From NCBI GenBank assembly GCA_900239685.1, contig OENT01000399.1:45396-109395 (forward strand): a stretch of 64,000 nucleotides of DNA, given 5' to 3'. Shown here in pieces: positions 1-12,056 of the stretch (positions are counted from its first letter, which is position 1; each line of letters starts with the position of its first letter). The position numbers and the translations under genes were made by a program. The stretch comes from Rotaria macrura. Its lineage: Eukaryota; Rotifera; Eurotatoria; Philodinida; Philodinidae. The notes below the pieces were generated by a model, which was not told where the DNA came from, made no database searches, and saw only the letters and a program-made list of their open reading frames with translations.

Positions 1-1
1 T

Positions 2-766
2 GCAGACATAATTAAACTTCAAAAAATCATGCAAAATCAATTATCAAATATAATTAAAAATAAACGTATATTTGAAGCTCCTCTCACACTTGGTCAAACG
101 ACAACATCAAACATTTCAGATCATCTTAAAAGCATCAAAACTCAATGGGAAACGATTGAATTTACTGTTGATCGTCTACATATGATTCGTCCAGAAAATC
201 ATCTTGAAAGTTTATTTACAATGAAAAATCAAATTCTTTTATTAGATCAAGAAAATAAATTGCTGAGTCTTGTAAAATCAACTTTAATTATAAATCCTAT
301 CAAATCATTTTCATTAAATAATCTATGCAATATTCTACCAAATGAATTTTATTCACGTCTTATTCGTTTATTCGAAAATACATCACTACGAGCATGTAAT
401 TCATTTCACATCATTCTTGCCGAATACGAACAAAGTCCCATTGATTTTGATCTACGGTCAAAGTTTGAGTCGTTATTCAAATTTACAATTGGATTTGCAT
501 CAGATCCAATTGAATTCGATCAGACAATATCGCGTCTTTTTTTAAAACCATCTGATATAGAATTGATTCATCGCTTAAACATATTCGACGATAAAAAGTA
601 TGATGGTACATTAACTTTAGAAGCAATACATAAAAATGATTTCGATAGAATTAGTGAGAAGTTTAAAAAAAGTTGTTTAACAAATATCTATAGATTTAAA
701 ATCGATCGTATACATTTAATAGATTCAAATGAACGAATAAAGTTCATATTTCAATTGAAAACGTGA
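2..766 (+). CDS. LigT / 2'-5' RNA ligase-like protein, 3' part (5' end outside window)
   Basis: The reading frame is open to the left window edge, so the start at position 29 is only the first visible Met and the gene probably begins upstream. About 250 residues are visible. Near the N-terminus a PLTLGQT segment followed by W-x-x-I-x-F-x-V-D-x-L-x-M-I resembles the second half of a 2H phosphoesterase (LigT) domain, where the motif is normally H-x-T/S; here the His is Pro. About 150 residues later a similar pattern recurs (GTLTL, then F-K-I-D-R-I-H-L-I), suggesting two degenerate LigT-like halves. An RNA end-processing or cyclic-phosphodiesterase fold is therefore likely, but catalysis is doubtful. 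Family assignment is by motif memory only. An AATAAA lies 35 bp after the stop. Confidence 0.5.
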   Translation, partial: ADIIKLQKIMQNQLSNIIKNKRIFEAPLTLGQTTTSNISDHLKSIKTQWETIEFTVDRLHMIRPENHLESLFTMKNQILLLDQENKLLSLVKSTLIINPIKSFSLNNLCNILPNEFYSRLIRLFENTSLRACNSFHIILAEYEQSPIDFDLRSKFESLFKFTIGFASDPIEFDQTISRLFLKPSDIELIHRLNIFDDKKYDGTLTLEAIHKNDFDRISEKFKKSCLTNIYRFKIDRIHLIDSNERIKFIFQLKT

Positions 767-800
767 TATTTTTCATAATATTTGTCCATCATTTAAAAGT

Positions 801-806
801 AATAAA
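801..806 (+). terminator. polyadenylation signal AATAAA
   Basis: Canonical hexamer 35 bp downstream of the stop codon of the LigT-like gene on the same strand; it fits the short 3' UTRs expected in a compact genome. Confidence 0.45.
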
Positions 807-3426
807 ATAAACTTGCTCAAAGTCAAATGCATCCTCAGACATTCAATGGTTTGACTAGAAAGGCTTCGTTTATAGAAAAAAAAAAGAAAAACGAACGAAA
901 GAACCCTCTTAAATGAAGTGTTCTTTGACATTTACAATGCTGAGATATGGCAGCTGTTTTCTTTCAATGAACATTATCAAATCAAGTCATTTTGTTTGAA
1001 ACCAAATGCTTTTGTTGTATGTCATTATGAGAAGTGTTCCAAGATAATCGACACCGACCAGTCTATGCATAGGTTATTGTATGTTAGAAAAAAAAACAAA
1101 ATGTTTAAATTTTAGAACTCAAACGTTATAAATGGTTTTGGAAAAAAGAAAGTTACTAAGTAGACTGAACGATTTCATCGATACATTTTACACAATGACA
1201 TATCGATCAGAATTTCATACTTGATCGTATTATCTCGTATCAAATGTTTTTGTAATCGATCAATATGTTAAAATGTCACCAGATAAATATTTCCTTGCTC
1301 AACGAAGAATAGATCGTGCTCAATTTTTTTTAAATTCAAATAACTATTTGAAGTTTGATCATTTTTATGAATTATGAAGTGACAATTTTTAGCAATAACA
1401 TTACTTTTAAATAATTGAATTCAATTACATTTACATTTGCTTACTGTCATGCACATGTTTTACAGCTAATCTCACGACATTTGAAGATACATGAATGATT
1501 TATCAAGGTCTCTTGATATAAGTAAAGAAAACGATGTTGACGATCATCAAAATTTATTTTTTGTCTTTTTTGACTAACATCTTGCTTTTATATATGAAAA
1601 ATATGAGGGGATTGAATGCATGTAACTTATCATTACGATATAGATATATATTGTACTCTGTTCGAAATTCATGTTGTGATTAATAATGAAAACAGACATA
1701 GATTCAATTATTCTCGAATGACAGTAGCGAATCACTGCCGGAAACAATCTAACTAAACACGTCGTGTAAAACGTTTCTTCATGAATAATAAGCTACTATG
1801 AAAGTAATACATTAGTCTAGATCATTGAATTACATTGACTGTATGATAAAATTTGATGATAACTTTTCAATAGTTACATTCTCTTGTATAGTACAGCGAT
1901 CAAATCAAATAGTAATGAAATTTTTCATAATTCCAATATGTTCGCTATGGTAATGAAATTCATTCTCTTTCAATTATTATTTTAATATTAATGTATTTTT
2001 GATATTGAATGTTATTCTCATATAGTCAGATTTCAATGCATGAACTAAAATTCCTTTTCTTTTTCTTTTCTATGCAATCGTTAAAATAGTACAACAAAGA
2101 TAGTGTAGGATTCTCATTTACAGACAAATAAATATAATTCTTCTATCTTCTTGTTTATTTGTTAAAGAAGTTTCCATAAGACATTCATATAGTTTGTGTT
2201 CATGTGTTTTAAATATTCGTTGAAAATAAATCAGTCAGATAATGATTGTGTTTGACGAATGAAATATTACACGTACGATTGAATTTTCATATTTTTCATT
2301 TTCTCAAACACTTCGGCAACTACTAACAAGAACAATATTTCATCGAACATCAATCTACAGTCACACGTATCGTTCTGCAATTTTGTTAAATTTAATATTT
2401 AATAGGATAAATTTAGTTTCAATTTATGAATCCGATTCTAGCGTTAAATCGCGTCGAAAACATAACTGTTAATGGTAAAACACGAAAATTATTGGTCAGA
2501 AAAAGAAAACATTCACTTACAACACTAGTTCTGAATAAACGTCTTTTTCTGCTCGTATCGATCGAATACATCTAAAATTAATATTTCGATTTTAAAGCAC
2601 AACGAGATATCACTTTAAGCATGAAAAAGTAGTTCTTGTTCGTAAAACAATTCAATTTTACAATTCATTAGCTATTTATTCAAAACGATCTTTTTGTTTT
2701 AATGCCATGTGAATAGTTATCTGTGTATGACAAGAGCAGAATTACCTTGTCGTAATTTCTTCATAAAATCAAAGAATGAATCATGAAAGAATCATTGATA
2801 ACATTCTAATGATCCATTCGTAGCATAGAGAAGAAAGCAAAAGTAAAAATACTCATTTATAGATTTAACCGACAGTAACCTATTAGATTTGTAATATTAC
2901 CTCCTGGATTGATTCATACACTTTTGTTTTCACAGCATGTATTTATTTTTTGTTTGACATATTTTTCGTTTACCAACAAGCTGACAATATAAACAAACGT
3001 CGCAAAAGGAAAAGACAGATCAATACATTCGATAAATATATTTATGTACATACCAGGAACTGAGAGAAAGAAAAAAAAGAGAAAACAATCGAATGCGCAT
3101 AGAATACTAATTAAATAAAGTGCTTAAAGATCAACAATAAAATCCAAAAAGAAAAACAGCTAACCAACGAGAATCAAATGTAGAGAGCAAAAGAAAAACA
3201 AACTCTAATGGTGAAATGTACACTGTACAACAAAAAACAAACAAAAGGCTCGGATCAATGAAAAGGATTTTAGTTTTTTTCATTTCAACGTACGGGAAAA
3301 AATATACAAAATGATATTGAGTTACTGTTTTTGCACATTCGACAGAAAATAAAATAAAATAAAATAGAATATTTCTCTTTTGATTTTTTTTTGCTTTTGT
3401 AAAAGTGGAATATAAATTATGCATAA
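807..3426. other. intergenic, no gene seen
   Basis: AT-rich sequence with stops in all frames. The short open frames (for example 918-1115 and the minus-strand frame 3131-3424) are homopolymer-rich, lack recognisable motifs and have no splice partners. The part next to 3426 is expected to hold the 3' UTR of the deubiquitinase gene. Confidence 0.6.
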
Positions 3427-6400
3427 CTATCGAAGAACTTTTCTTGAATAAACAACAGTAGGTTCATGTTCACCATCTGAATATCGTTGACTATTATAAT
3501 GACTCCATGGATTTATTCTATCGACATGTGTATTAATATATCGATGTGATGGAGAATAGAAATCATTTAATGGTTCGATTATATGTTCTATCGGTGTAGA
3601 TACAATAGGATATACATAATCAGTGGTTGGTGGCATAGGTTGCCGTCTCATTGGTGGTGATGGAGGTAATATTAGTTGAGATGGTAGTAAATCAACGTCA
3701 ATTTTGTATTGTGCTTTTCGTGTTCGAGGCATGGGACAAGGTACATTTTGTACTAACGTAAATTCATCTTCAGGTGATGATGATGATGGTAATGGGGTTA
3801 AAAATTTTCTTGGTAATGGCAATGGTGGTTCCAAAGTATAATGATGTTGTTTTTCGTTTATTGATGGCCACATTAAATCTTCGTCTGATATTGAGGATTG
3901 AGGATTTGATGAAGGAGTTGAATAATAAAGATTTAATCGTTCGTCCAAATCATTGGCTATGGAATCTATCTGGTGTAGCTCTTGTTGTTGTTTTTGTTGT
4001 GCAGAATTTGATGATGTCGATTTAGAAATAGGTTCGCATGGTGGAGATGGAGGAGTATCTCGACAGCGATAGAATAGTATATATGCATCCGGAGTGCATA
4101 CACGAGATGGATCTAATTCTGATACGAGATGATCGTCGTAACAATACCATTTGCCTGTGACTGGATTTTTACAATAGGCTAAAATTTTAAAAATTCATTT
4201 CGACAAAATTTATTTAGCAATCTCAAGATCAAAGCGATAGAATATTTTGATTCTAACGGAACTGCAAATTGAAATCATGAGAAAGCAATGAATAAAATCA
4301 ATGGACTATTTTTGAGACTGAACATGTTGCAAGGTATAAAAATGAAGCAAAAAGCTCATGAATATGTATGCCCATTGAAGTGTGACCTTCCGGAAAAGTA
4401 TATCTTATCCAATTTCTTTGATGAAGGAAAAAGTCGAATAGCCAAGTCGAACTATTCACGAGAGAAAACAAAAACTTTGCCATCTTCATTTTCTTCACTG
4501 TTGACCACAAAGTGTAGATAGATAAGCTATAAGCATGAATTCATAGAAGCCTTAACTTCACCCGAGCTTCATCATGCGACTCGCTCTGATCTGATAGAAA
4601 ACATACAAGAACAATTGGTATCTCCATTAAACAATGGGTTCCTTACAATAGACTATTGAATAATTGTAAATAAAGCAGTGTATTAAATTTGAATAGATAC
4701 TCATTAGAAATATTTTTTCTCAAATATAGAATTAAAACATTTTCATCTTAAAATATCAACACATGGCAATTGTATAAGAAAAACTAACCGTGTCCTCTTC
4801 GATAGAATTCAGTAAATTTTCGATAAGAAAATAATTCAATACATTTTCTTCTAACTTAAAAACATTACTAAGATAACTTCGAAACTATTTCTTTTCAACA
4901 TAATACAATCTAGAAAATTGTCTGTTCTATTAGATACACTTATCAATACTCTTGCTATAAATCAATCAGGAAATAAAATAATACAAATGATTCTTACCAG
5001 TGTAATGTCCGTTCGACATGCTTCCACGATGGTTACAAACAGCAAAAAGATCGTAGAGTCCATATAATTTATGTTGATGATACTCAGTTGAATCTTGCTG
5101 ATCATCATCAGCTCCGCTATCGTCATTATTTATTTCATCATGATTCTTTTTTGTCGATAAAAATCGTCGAACATCAAGACCAACGAGTGGAAATTGTACG
5201 GGATAAACTAATTTTGAATTAGACATTTTTGTTTGACAAAAACGTTTTAAATGTATAATTAAAACAGGTGGTAATGTTGAAATTTTCAAATTTTTAACTG
5301 TTCCGTTCTCTTTTCTACGACAATGTGTACACATCCATGCATCATCCTAGATAAAGAAAAAATATAGATTTACTCTCTTTTCCTGATTTTTGAAACATTC
5401 TATATTTTTCATCTAGAATCGATATTACATGATTTAAACTTTCCGATTGTGTAAATAATGAAAAACAATCAGCTAACGATATTAACGAGGACGATGGCTG
5501 ATGTAATGCTGCACGAGCTTGAGCAATTGATTGATGTATATCGGGCTTGTCATCGTTCGAACCCCATTTTGATATAAATTGGCCCAAATATTTTTCATGC
5601 CAATTAGCATATACTTGTATATGTGATGGTCCAAGACCAGGTCCATCGTAGGCATCGAGTATTTCAACGATTTTTTCCAAATAAAGTGGCCACTGTACAT
5701 CGTACGGAATCGGATATTCCTTTTTAACTATTTCACCAATTACTGATTGATATTGATCAATAAGTGACAATTGAAAGACAACAAATTCTTGTGCATATTC
5801 CATTGCTTCATCACGTATGATAGATCGTTGAGCTTTGATTATTGATAATTGTAATGCACGATAATTTGATTCACGTGGAACACGTACAGCTTTAAAAAAT
5901 ACAGTTCTTAGTGAATTAAAATAAAGAGAAAAAAAACTTTATGTATATGTTTACCAATCGGTGCACCAAAACGTTGAACAAGACCGGAATTAAGTCGTAC
6001 ACGATTAAGTACAAGTATGTTAACATACGAATTATTCGATAGTGTTTGATTTGTAGGTTCTGTAGTTGATGCAACTTGCTCATTACTTTCAGTTCTTGAC
6101 GAAGGAAATTGTATAGCGTAAATATCATGTGTTAGTCGAGACATTGGTTCTGTATCATGAAATACTTGTGAAAAGCCATTTTGTTGCTGTATTTCAACCA
6201 GAGCAATCTGAAAGAAAGCAAAGGAAAACAAAAAGATTTTCTTCCAAGAAGAACGATGAAGATAAGAAAATTTTTACATCGTTTGGATCAAGATTCGATT
6301 GTTGAGCTATAGCTTCTCGAACATCTTTCACTGTATTTGTAACTGGTAAACATAAACCGATTTGTAATTGTTTTGGTGATTGATTAAGAAAGACAACAGT

Positions 6401-8972
6401 TATAAAAACGGGTTTTATAATTTTTTGTGGTATTGGCAATGATAATAATAAATACGGTTCGAATGTTTTACTTTCTTGTTTACATTGATTACAACGTAAT
6501 GTTGAATGAAGTTGTGCACTAAATGTTGATGTTATGATACTTTGATTTGCATCCGTGTAATCTGACCATGCTCGTCGTGCCAATTCAACTGATGCAAGTG
6601 ATGACGAAGATTGCGAAGAGATCGTTGTCGAAGAAAATGAATTCTAAAACCAGTAAATAAATGAAAATAAAATTGTTTTCTTTTAAAGTCCTATACTTTT
6701 GCTTGTTGCCGAACTTTTCCATTCGGGACTAAATTCAATTCATCATGTATTGTATTGATAAGAAATAATAAAAATTCTTGAGCATCATTCTGATCATTAC
6801 CAGAATATTGTCGATTAAGATTACCAATAGTTGTCTTAAAATCATACGATAATTTTGATGTTGTATTCGATGAATTATTCCATAGTGCTTGAAATATTTG
6901 TACAAATGATTTTGTTACTTTAAAACCATGTGGCTGAGATGTTGACGAATGTTGATTATCTACTATGGTATTCTTAATGTTACGCATATCGATTTCATAA
7001 CTTTTTCGAAGTATATACAAAGCCAACTGTTCAGTATGAGATAAACATTGTACGATGGCATTGATAAAACTAAAAATAAATTGCTTGTTATTAATATGAA
7101 ATTAATTTTTGATTCATGAAAATTAAATAAAAGAATATGATTGACTGCTGTGACATATCTATTCAAAATTATTCATGAAAAAATAAAGAATTAGATGTAA
7201 TCAATGTTTGATTGATCCGTTGTCAAAGGATGTAGGCGTTTTAGTTTAAGAGTAATACTTTTAATCTTTTTGACATTTACACTCAAAATATGTTTCAATT
7301 ATTCTATGCTGACGAATGTTTTCATTGCTTGTTCTAAATTTGTGTTTTTTTAATGCTCGGCAGGTTCTAACAAAACTTGGCATGTTTCAACATGAACTAT
7401 TGACAATTAAATCTTAGAATTTATAATTACTTTAATCTTATATAATCGTTTGAAAATCTGCTGATGATTATTTTCCATTCTACTTCAAAACTAGTCTAGA
7501 GTAAATAGGTTTTTAATGCTATAGATGTATAATATTCAATTGAATCTTATACTTGCTATAAAGAGCTCTTAATTTTGTCTAGATACTCATGAATGCAAGT
7601 TGAAACTACTTGTGCATATAATCAATATTATTTTTCTATTGAGAGTGTAAAATACAACTAGAAGTCATTCGTTTAATTACTAATCTAATATTTAAAAGAT
7701 CTTATAGAATAGAATTTTATCAAAATTAAACGACTAAGATTTCTTTTTTTTTTCAACAAGTTAATCAGAGAAGAAAGCTAAATAAAACATAAGTTGAAAT
7801 TATCCTTTTAAGAATGCAGATCCATCCAAATTCTCTTTTATAAATCCCTGAAGAAATCAAATCTACTATTCAGACAGAATAATATAAGTGTGAATGTCAT
7901 ATAAGGTTTAAAAACAAACGACGATAGATCTTGTATTTGAAGTGGATGTTTTCGGTGAAAAACGTCTAAATATTTATCCTTGATTCTAAACTTTATGAAC
8001 TTTCAATACATTGAAAGTTATTGAAATCATGCTATTAATTATCTTTGATTATTTATTTTTGACTTCGAAAACAATCAAAAGGATATTAATATGTTTAATG
8101 TTAACATGAAAGTATCAGATTTATAACTAAATCCATTACGACTATATTTATCAAATAAAGTTACTCGAACAAGGGAAAGTTCAATAAAAAAAACGTATGC
8201 AAAGCACTTCCCTTGTTGTCACCTTAATTGCATCTCAATAGAAAAAGAATATATTTACCATGTATTGCCACAATTTTTCAGTCCATATAGAAATGGAACA
8301 TGTTGATTTACAGGTGCCAATCCACGTCGAGCTGATTTTCTTCGAATATCTAAACGTGTTAGAGAATTTCGTCGATTTTCATTTGAATCCATTGCACCGT
8401 TATGAATATTATTCGTCACTATTGAAGAATTAGGACTTTTATACACGATTGGTGACATTGCATTATTTAAATTTTGTTCATGTGAATTATTTAAATTTGA
8501 ACTTTGATAATCAGAAGATTTTTTTGTTGATGGAAAATTAATCAGCCGTTTTAAACGAGAAAACAATGATCGACGTGATTTGGATGCATTCGATAAAACA
8601 GATTCATAACCGGATGATGATGATGACGATATGGTTGTATTAGTTTTATAGTATGATGTCGAATCAACTGGTACCTGTTCAGTTGATATGGGCGAATATG
8701 AATGCGTTGTTAATGGTAATACATTAGAAACGAAATCAACAGAACCTGATTGCATTGAACCTAATGTACGTATGTGATTGTGAAGTGAGTTATTGTTGTT
8801 ATTGGTTGAAAAAGATTTACTAAATTGGCAGAAAAAAAGAAAATTAAATATTGAAAAAGAAAAAAAAGACCGCATTATTTTACCTGCCAACGACATCGGC
8901 AGCATCGCGTTGCTTTTTCGAATTATAAGATACGAAGTCTGTACTAGCTGCATCAACACAGTGTTGAACCAT
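3427..8972 (-). CDS. USP43/USP31-like: ubiquitin carboxyl-terminal hydrolase of the USP31/USP43 type
   Basis: Cysteine protease that removes ubiquitin from proteins. Exons on the minus strand: 8972-8884, 8819-8259, 7069-6697, 6643-6278, 6207-5955, 5889-5429, 5346-4998, 4178-3427. All junctions are GT..AG, phases agree, and the sum is 3204 nt (1067 aa; human USP43 is about 1120). The Cys box GLKNCGNTC-FINAIVQCL gives catalytic Cys217, whose codon is split by the 1.19-kb intron (TG at 8260-8259, T at 7069). The His box NHRGSMSNGHYT carries His815, followed by KWYCYDD (Asp832/833) and AYILFYR. A large insert between the boxes (LACNQCK-type zinc Cys pairs, DDAWMCTHC, LIIHLKRF) and the GLD-V-RRFL segment match USP31/43. 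The N-terminus (about 200 aa) and C-terminus (Pro/Ser-rich, about 220 aa) are low-complexity tails. The ATG at 8972 precedes a 64-bp first intron. Family call is strong; USP31 versus USP43 is not resolved. Confidence 0.88.
7070..8258 (-). other. long intron of the USP gene splitting the catalytic Cys codon
   Basis: GT at 8258-8257 and AG at 7071-7070. At 1189 bp it is the largest intron of this gene; most others are 50-80 bp, and intron 4997-4179 is 819 bp. No coding or repeat structure was recognised inside it. Confidence 0.75.
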
Positions 8973-10790
8973 GGTGCAATTTTATTATAATGAACTGTAA
9001 ACGAACCAACGTGATCTATGTCAATCCATGGGAGAGAAAGAACAAATAAATAAACAAAGGGTTGAGCGTCATACCACAGAAGAAAAATGTCAACTTACAC
9101 ACAGACACACATACAACATAGCACAGATCGAATATAGATGTCATCTGCTTTGGTACTCGCTGTCTTTTCAATAGAAAAACAGCTCCTGTTTCTATGCATA
9201 ATTAATGAATTCCTAATAAATTGATTCGATTGAGTTTTTCTTTTGATATTCCCCAAAAGTAGTGTTCACACGTTACTTTGCGACATCTACAGTACGTTTA
9301 ATTATTAAGGGTCCTTCACAAAATGAATCAACTACGAAGCTAAACATGCAAAACGTTTTTTACGGTCTACTAGATAGTAAATGGTAATTATGCTGCGAAA
9401 TTTTGCTCAAGTTAATGGTGTCTCATTAAAGAAACCTGTTTGAAACTCAAGTATTTTAGGGTACAGTTTGGATAGGTAATGATTTATGTGGCCTTCCTGT
9501 CAACAGAGAGACCAAGGAAATTTGATTTACACAGGAATTAGTCGAGGCTACCAAGACTGGAAACATGTTGATAGCTCAAAAAGCCATTTGAAAAGTTTCA
9601 GATGAATTGAATTAGATTTAGAAAAAAAAGTGAAAAATTATTTTCACCTGGTTAAAACAAATTCAAAAATACTTATCAATGAAATATTTCTACAATACAT
9701 GACAAACTTTGAGAAATCAAATTATGAATTATATTGATCTATAACAACAATTAATGATATCTACAATACTAGGTTTTTCTAAAATAAAAAAACTACGAAT
9801 TCCTTTCTTCAAAATTTCATCTGTTATTCTATTAAAATCTTTTGAAAATCCTTGAGTCCTATCCTGTTTTTATTGACGAAGGAAAAGGAAACGATTCGAT
9901 GCTCACAGTTAATTTTTCAAATAAATCATATTTCTGACTGTAAGGCATTAAAAGAAGAAATAACCTATGAAATTTCGATAACGTTTACGAGAGAAAACTA
10001 TCGGATCTTTCAACAATCATTTGGTCGGTAACTGACCTTATCTCGAAAATCTCTATAAGATTCAAAAAAGAGTGATAGGGTTCATATGTACAAGAATCTG
10101 CTGTTTAATTACGGCTATTCCGATCAAGTTTTGACTCGTCTGTAAACATTCTCTGACTGTAAAGTACTTCGTAATTTGCCACAGTAATCATCGTTCGTGT
10201 CCTTACGAGGTATTCAGTTTTTGAGCACATAGTCATTATTGAAAAATATTTCATGGTAGGTGAAGCTCAATCAACGGAACAAGATGATCAAAGTGTGAAT
10301 ACTCTTTTTGACAGAGAATCTAACGATAATTTAAACCTCCTATGAATGAAATTGTAAGATCGAGTTTTTATGATCTGATTTTTGGTAAAACAAGATCGAT
10401 AACCAAGAAAAAGTATTTCTCACATGAATCCAGACTTCTATTAAAATAGATTTTTTTTCAGTATGTTGTAATCTGACTGTGTATTACTAGAGAACTTCCT
10501 AAAAATTTGAATGAAAGGCATCCCTATGAGTAGTTTGTTCAATTAGCAACACTTCAATACAATGTGTCACTACTCAACATTATAATAATCATTTCTTTTA
10601 TGATTGATAACGAAAATTTTAATTTTTCTTTAATTTGAGAAGACATTTCTCAGTAGTTTTTCCATTTCTCCTCTCATATACATCTGTAATAAGTAACATT
10701 TCATAATGTCGCACATTAAAACAATCTAGAATACAAAGAGAACATACTGCTCTTTTTATATTGTTCCATAAGCATACTACAGTGACTATG
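8973..10790. other. intergenic between divergent genes, no further gene seen
   Basis: Holds the presumed 5' region of the USP gene (minus strand) and of the small PAN-like gene (plus strand), so a shared upstream region is plausible. No long open frame, inverted repeat or RNA gene was recognised. Confidence 0.5.
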
Positions 10791-11093
10791 ATATATTTTG
10801 TATTCATTGTATTTCTATTTTCATGCATGTATCCATCATTAACACGATGTCAATCTGGAGAATTTACACCACTAACAGGACGAATAGATTCATATGCATC
10901 GTATTATCGAATGACAACTGAAGTTGATTGTATATCAGTATGTCTTCAGTATACATCACCACCTTGTTATGCAATATCTTATGAAAGTTTTCGTCAAGAA
11001 TGTCGAATTATAACACAACCTCTATCGGCATCGTTTGCTCCAGATCCATTATATATCAATTGGCGATCTTATATTCGAACACGGGATTCGTAA
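10791..11093 (+). CDS. small secreted protein with one PAN/apple-like domain
   Basis: Single-exon 100-aa protein. The chosen start (MIYFVFIVFLFS) gives a clean signal peptide ending near T-R-C-Q-S; an in-frame Met 10 codons earlier (10761) would add a polar stretch before the hydrophobic core and is less likely. The mature part has the cysteine spacing C-x3-C-x6-C-x11-C with the phrase CYAISYESFRQECRII, typical of PAN/apple modules, which bind proteins or carbohydrates outside the cell. No other domain and no membrane anchor are present, so a short secreted adhesive or lectin-like protein is inferred. An AATAAA at 11145 lies 52 bp past the stop. Confidence 0.6.
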   Translation: MYFVFIVFLFSCMYPSLTRCQSGEFTPLTGRIDSYASYYRMTTEVDCISVCLQYTSPPCYAISYESFRQECRIITQPLSASFAPDPLYINWRSYIRTRDS

Positions 11094-11144
11094 ACAATTG
11101 AACATTTTCCCGATATATTTTTTATTCTGAAAAAAGGAACAGCT

Positions 11145-11150
11145 AATAAA
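11145..11150 (+). terminator. polyadenylation signal AATAAA
   Basis: Hexamer shortly downstream of the PAN-like gene on its strand; supports a short 3' UTR. Confidence 0.45.
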
Positions 11151-11798
11151 ACATTCTCATAAATGACTTCGTAGAAACTGTATGTTTTTCGTATCCTTCA
11201 TATAAGCAGATTTCGAATTTTTTTACATCTTTTTGATTTTTCCTTTACGAGTCGTTGTATTACTACTATTTCTTTCGATTGGCATTAGTGAAATCTTAGC
11301 AAATGACATTAGATATATATCATGAATAGTCTCCTAATCTGACTTTGTAAGATTTCAGCAGCTAAAGAAAAATCATGAAACTTTGATCGATATTCTTCTG
11401 TTCGTCAAACTTAGAACTAAATCAACTTACGACTAATTATGTTGTCAAAACATACACATTCCATGTATAGTTTTGATGACTGTAGCAAATCAGAACACTC
11501 CCCGTTTCATAGGTCTTATAAAGCAAAACAAATGTTGTTCCGAGCGCATGATTGTTTTATTTTTTTTAACTTGCACGATCGAAAAGCAGAACAGAGTAAA
11601 AATAAATTGAATTAGTTTAACTCAAATGACTCAGTGCATATCTTTTCTTCTAATAATAATAATTCGATAGATTACTCATTCAAAAATATATATGTCAATC
11701 ACACTAATTTTAATAATGATTGAATATAAATAGTTGAGACATGTTTTTAAACTTCAATATGATCTTAGTATGAAATAAGCTAATGCAATTGGTAAACA
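11151..11798. other. intergenic, nothing recognised
   Basis: AT-rich sequence without open frames of note; it ends at the TA target site of the MITE at 11801. Confidence 0.5.
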
Positions 11799-11800
11799 TA

Positions 11801-12009
11801 GGGATGTGCGATTTTGCACTGAACGGTGTAATACTGACAGTCAAGACGGTGAAACTGAGGTCAGTGTAGCAGCACTGACATCGATCCTAATTTCTGTTGA
11901 CTACAATCTGCATGCAAAATATTATACTTTTAGACGTAAATTAAGGTCAGTGTCAGCGCATCGGTGCCTCGGTGACACTGCTAATCAGTATACCAACACC
12001 GCACATCCC
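11801..12009. mobile_element. 209-bp MITE with TA target duplication (Tc1/mariner-like)
   Basis: Begins GGGATGTGCG (11801-11810) and ends with its exact reverse complement CGCACATCCC (12000-12009). It is flanked by TA at 11799-11800 and TA at 12010-12011, the footprint of Tc1/mariner insertion. The interior shows further imperfect self-complementarity (GGTGTAATACTGACAG versus CACTGCTAATCAGTATACC), so the whole unit can fold back. No transposase is present. Its interior is more GC-rich than the flanks. The short open frame 11806-12012 lies entirely inside it and is not a gene. Confidence 0.75.
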
Positions 12010-12056
12010 TAGGTCAACAAATTTCTAAATTTGATGAAACATCCTCATCATCACAG

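Noticed and set aside
11806..12012. 68-codon plus-strand open frame
   Set aside because: It coincides with the whole MITE 11801-12009 and its TIRs; no protein motif.
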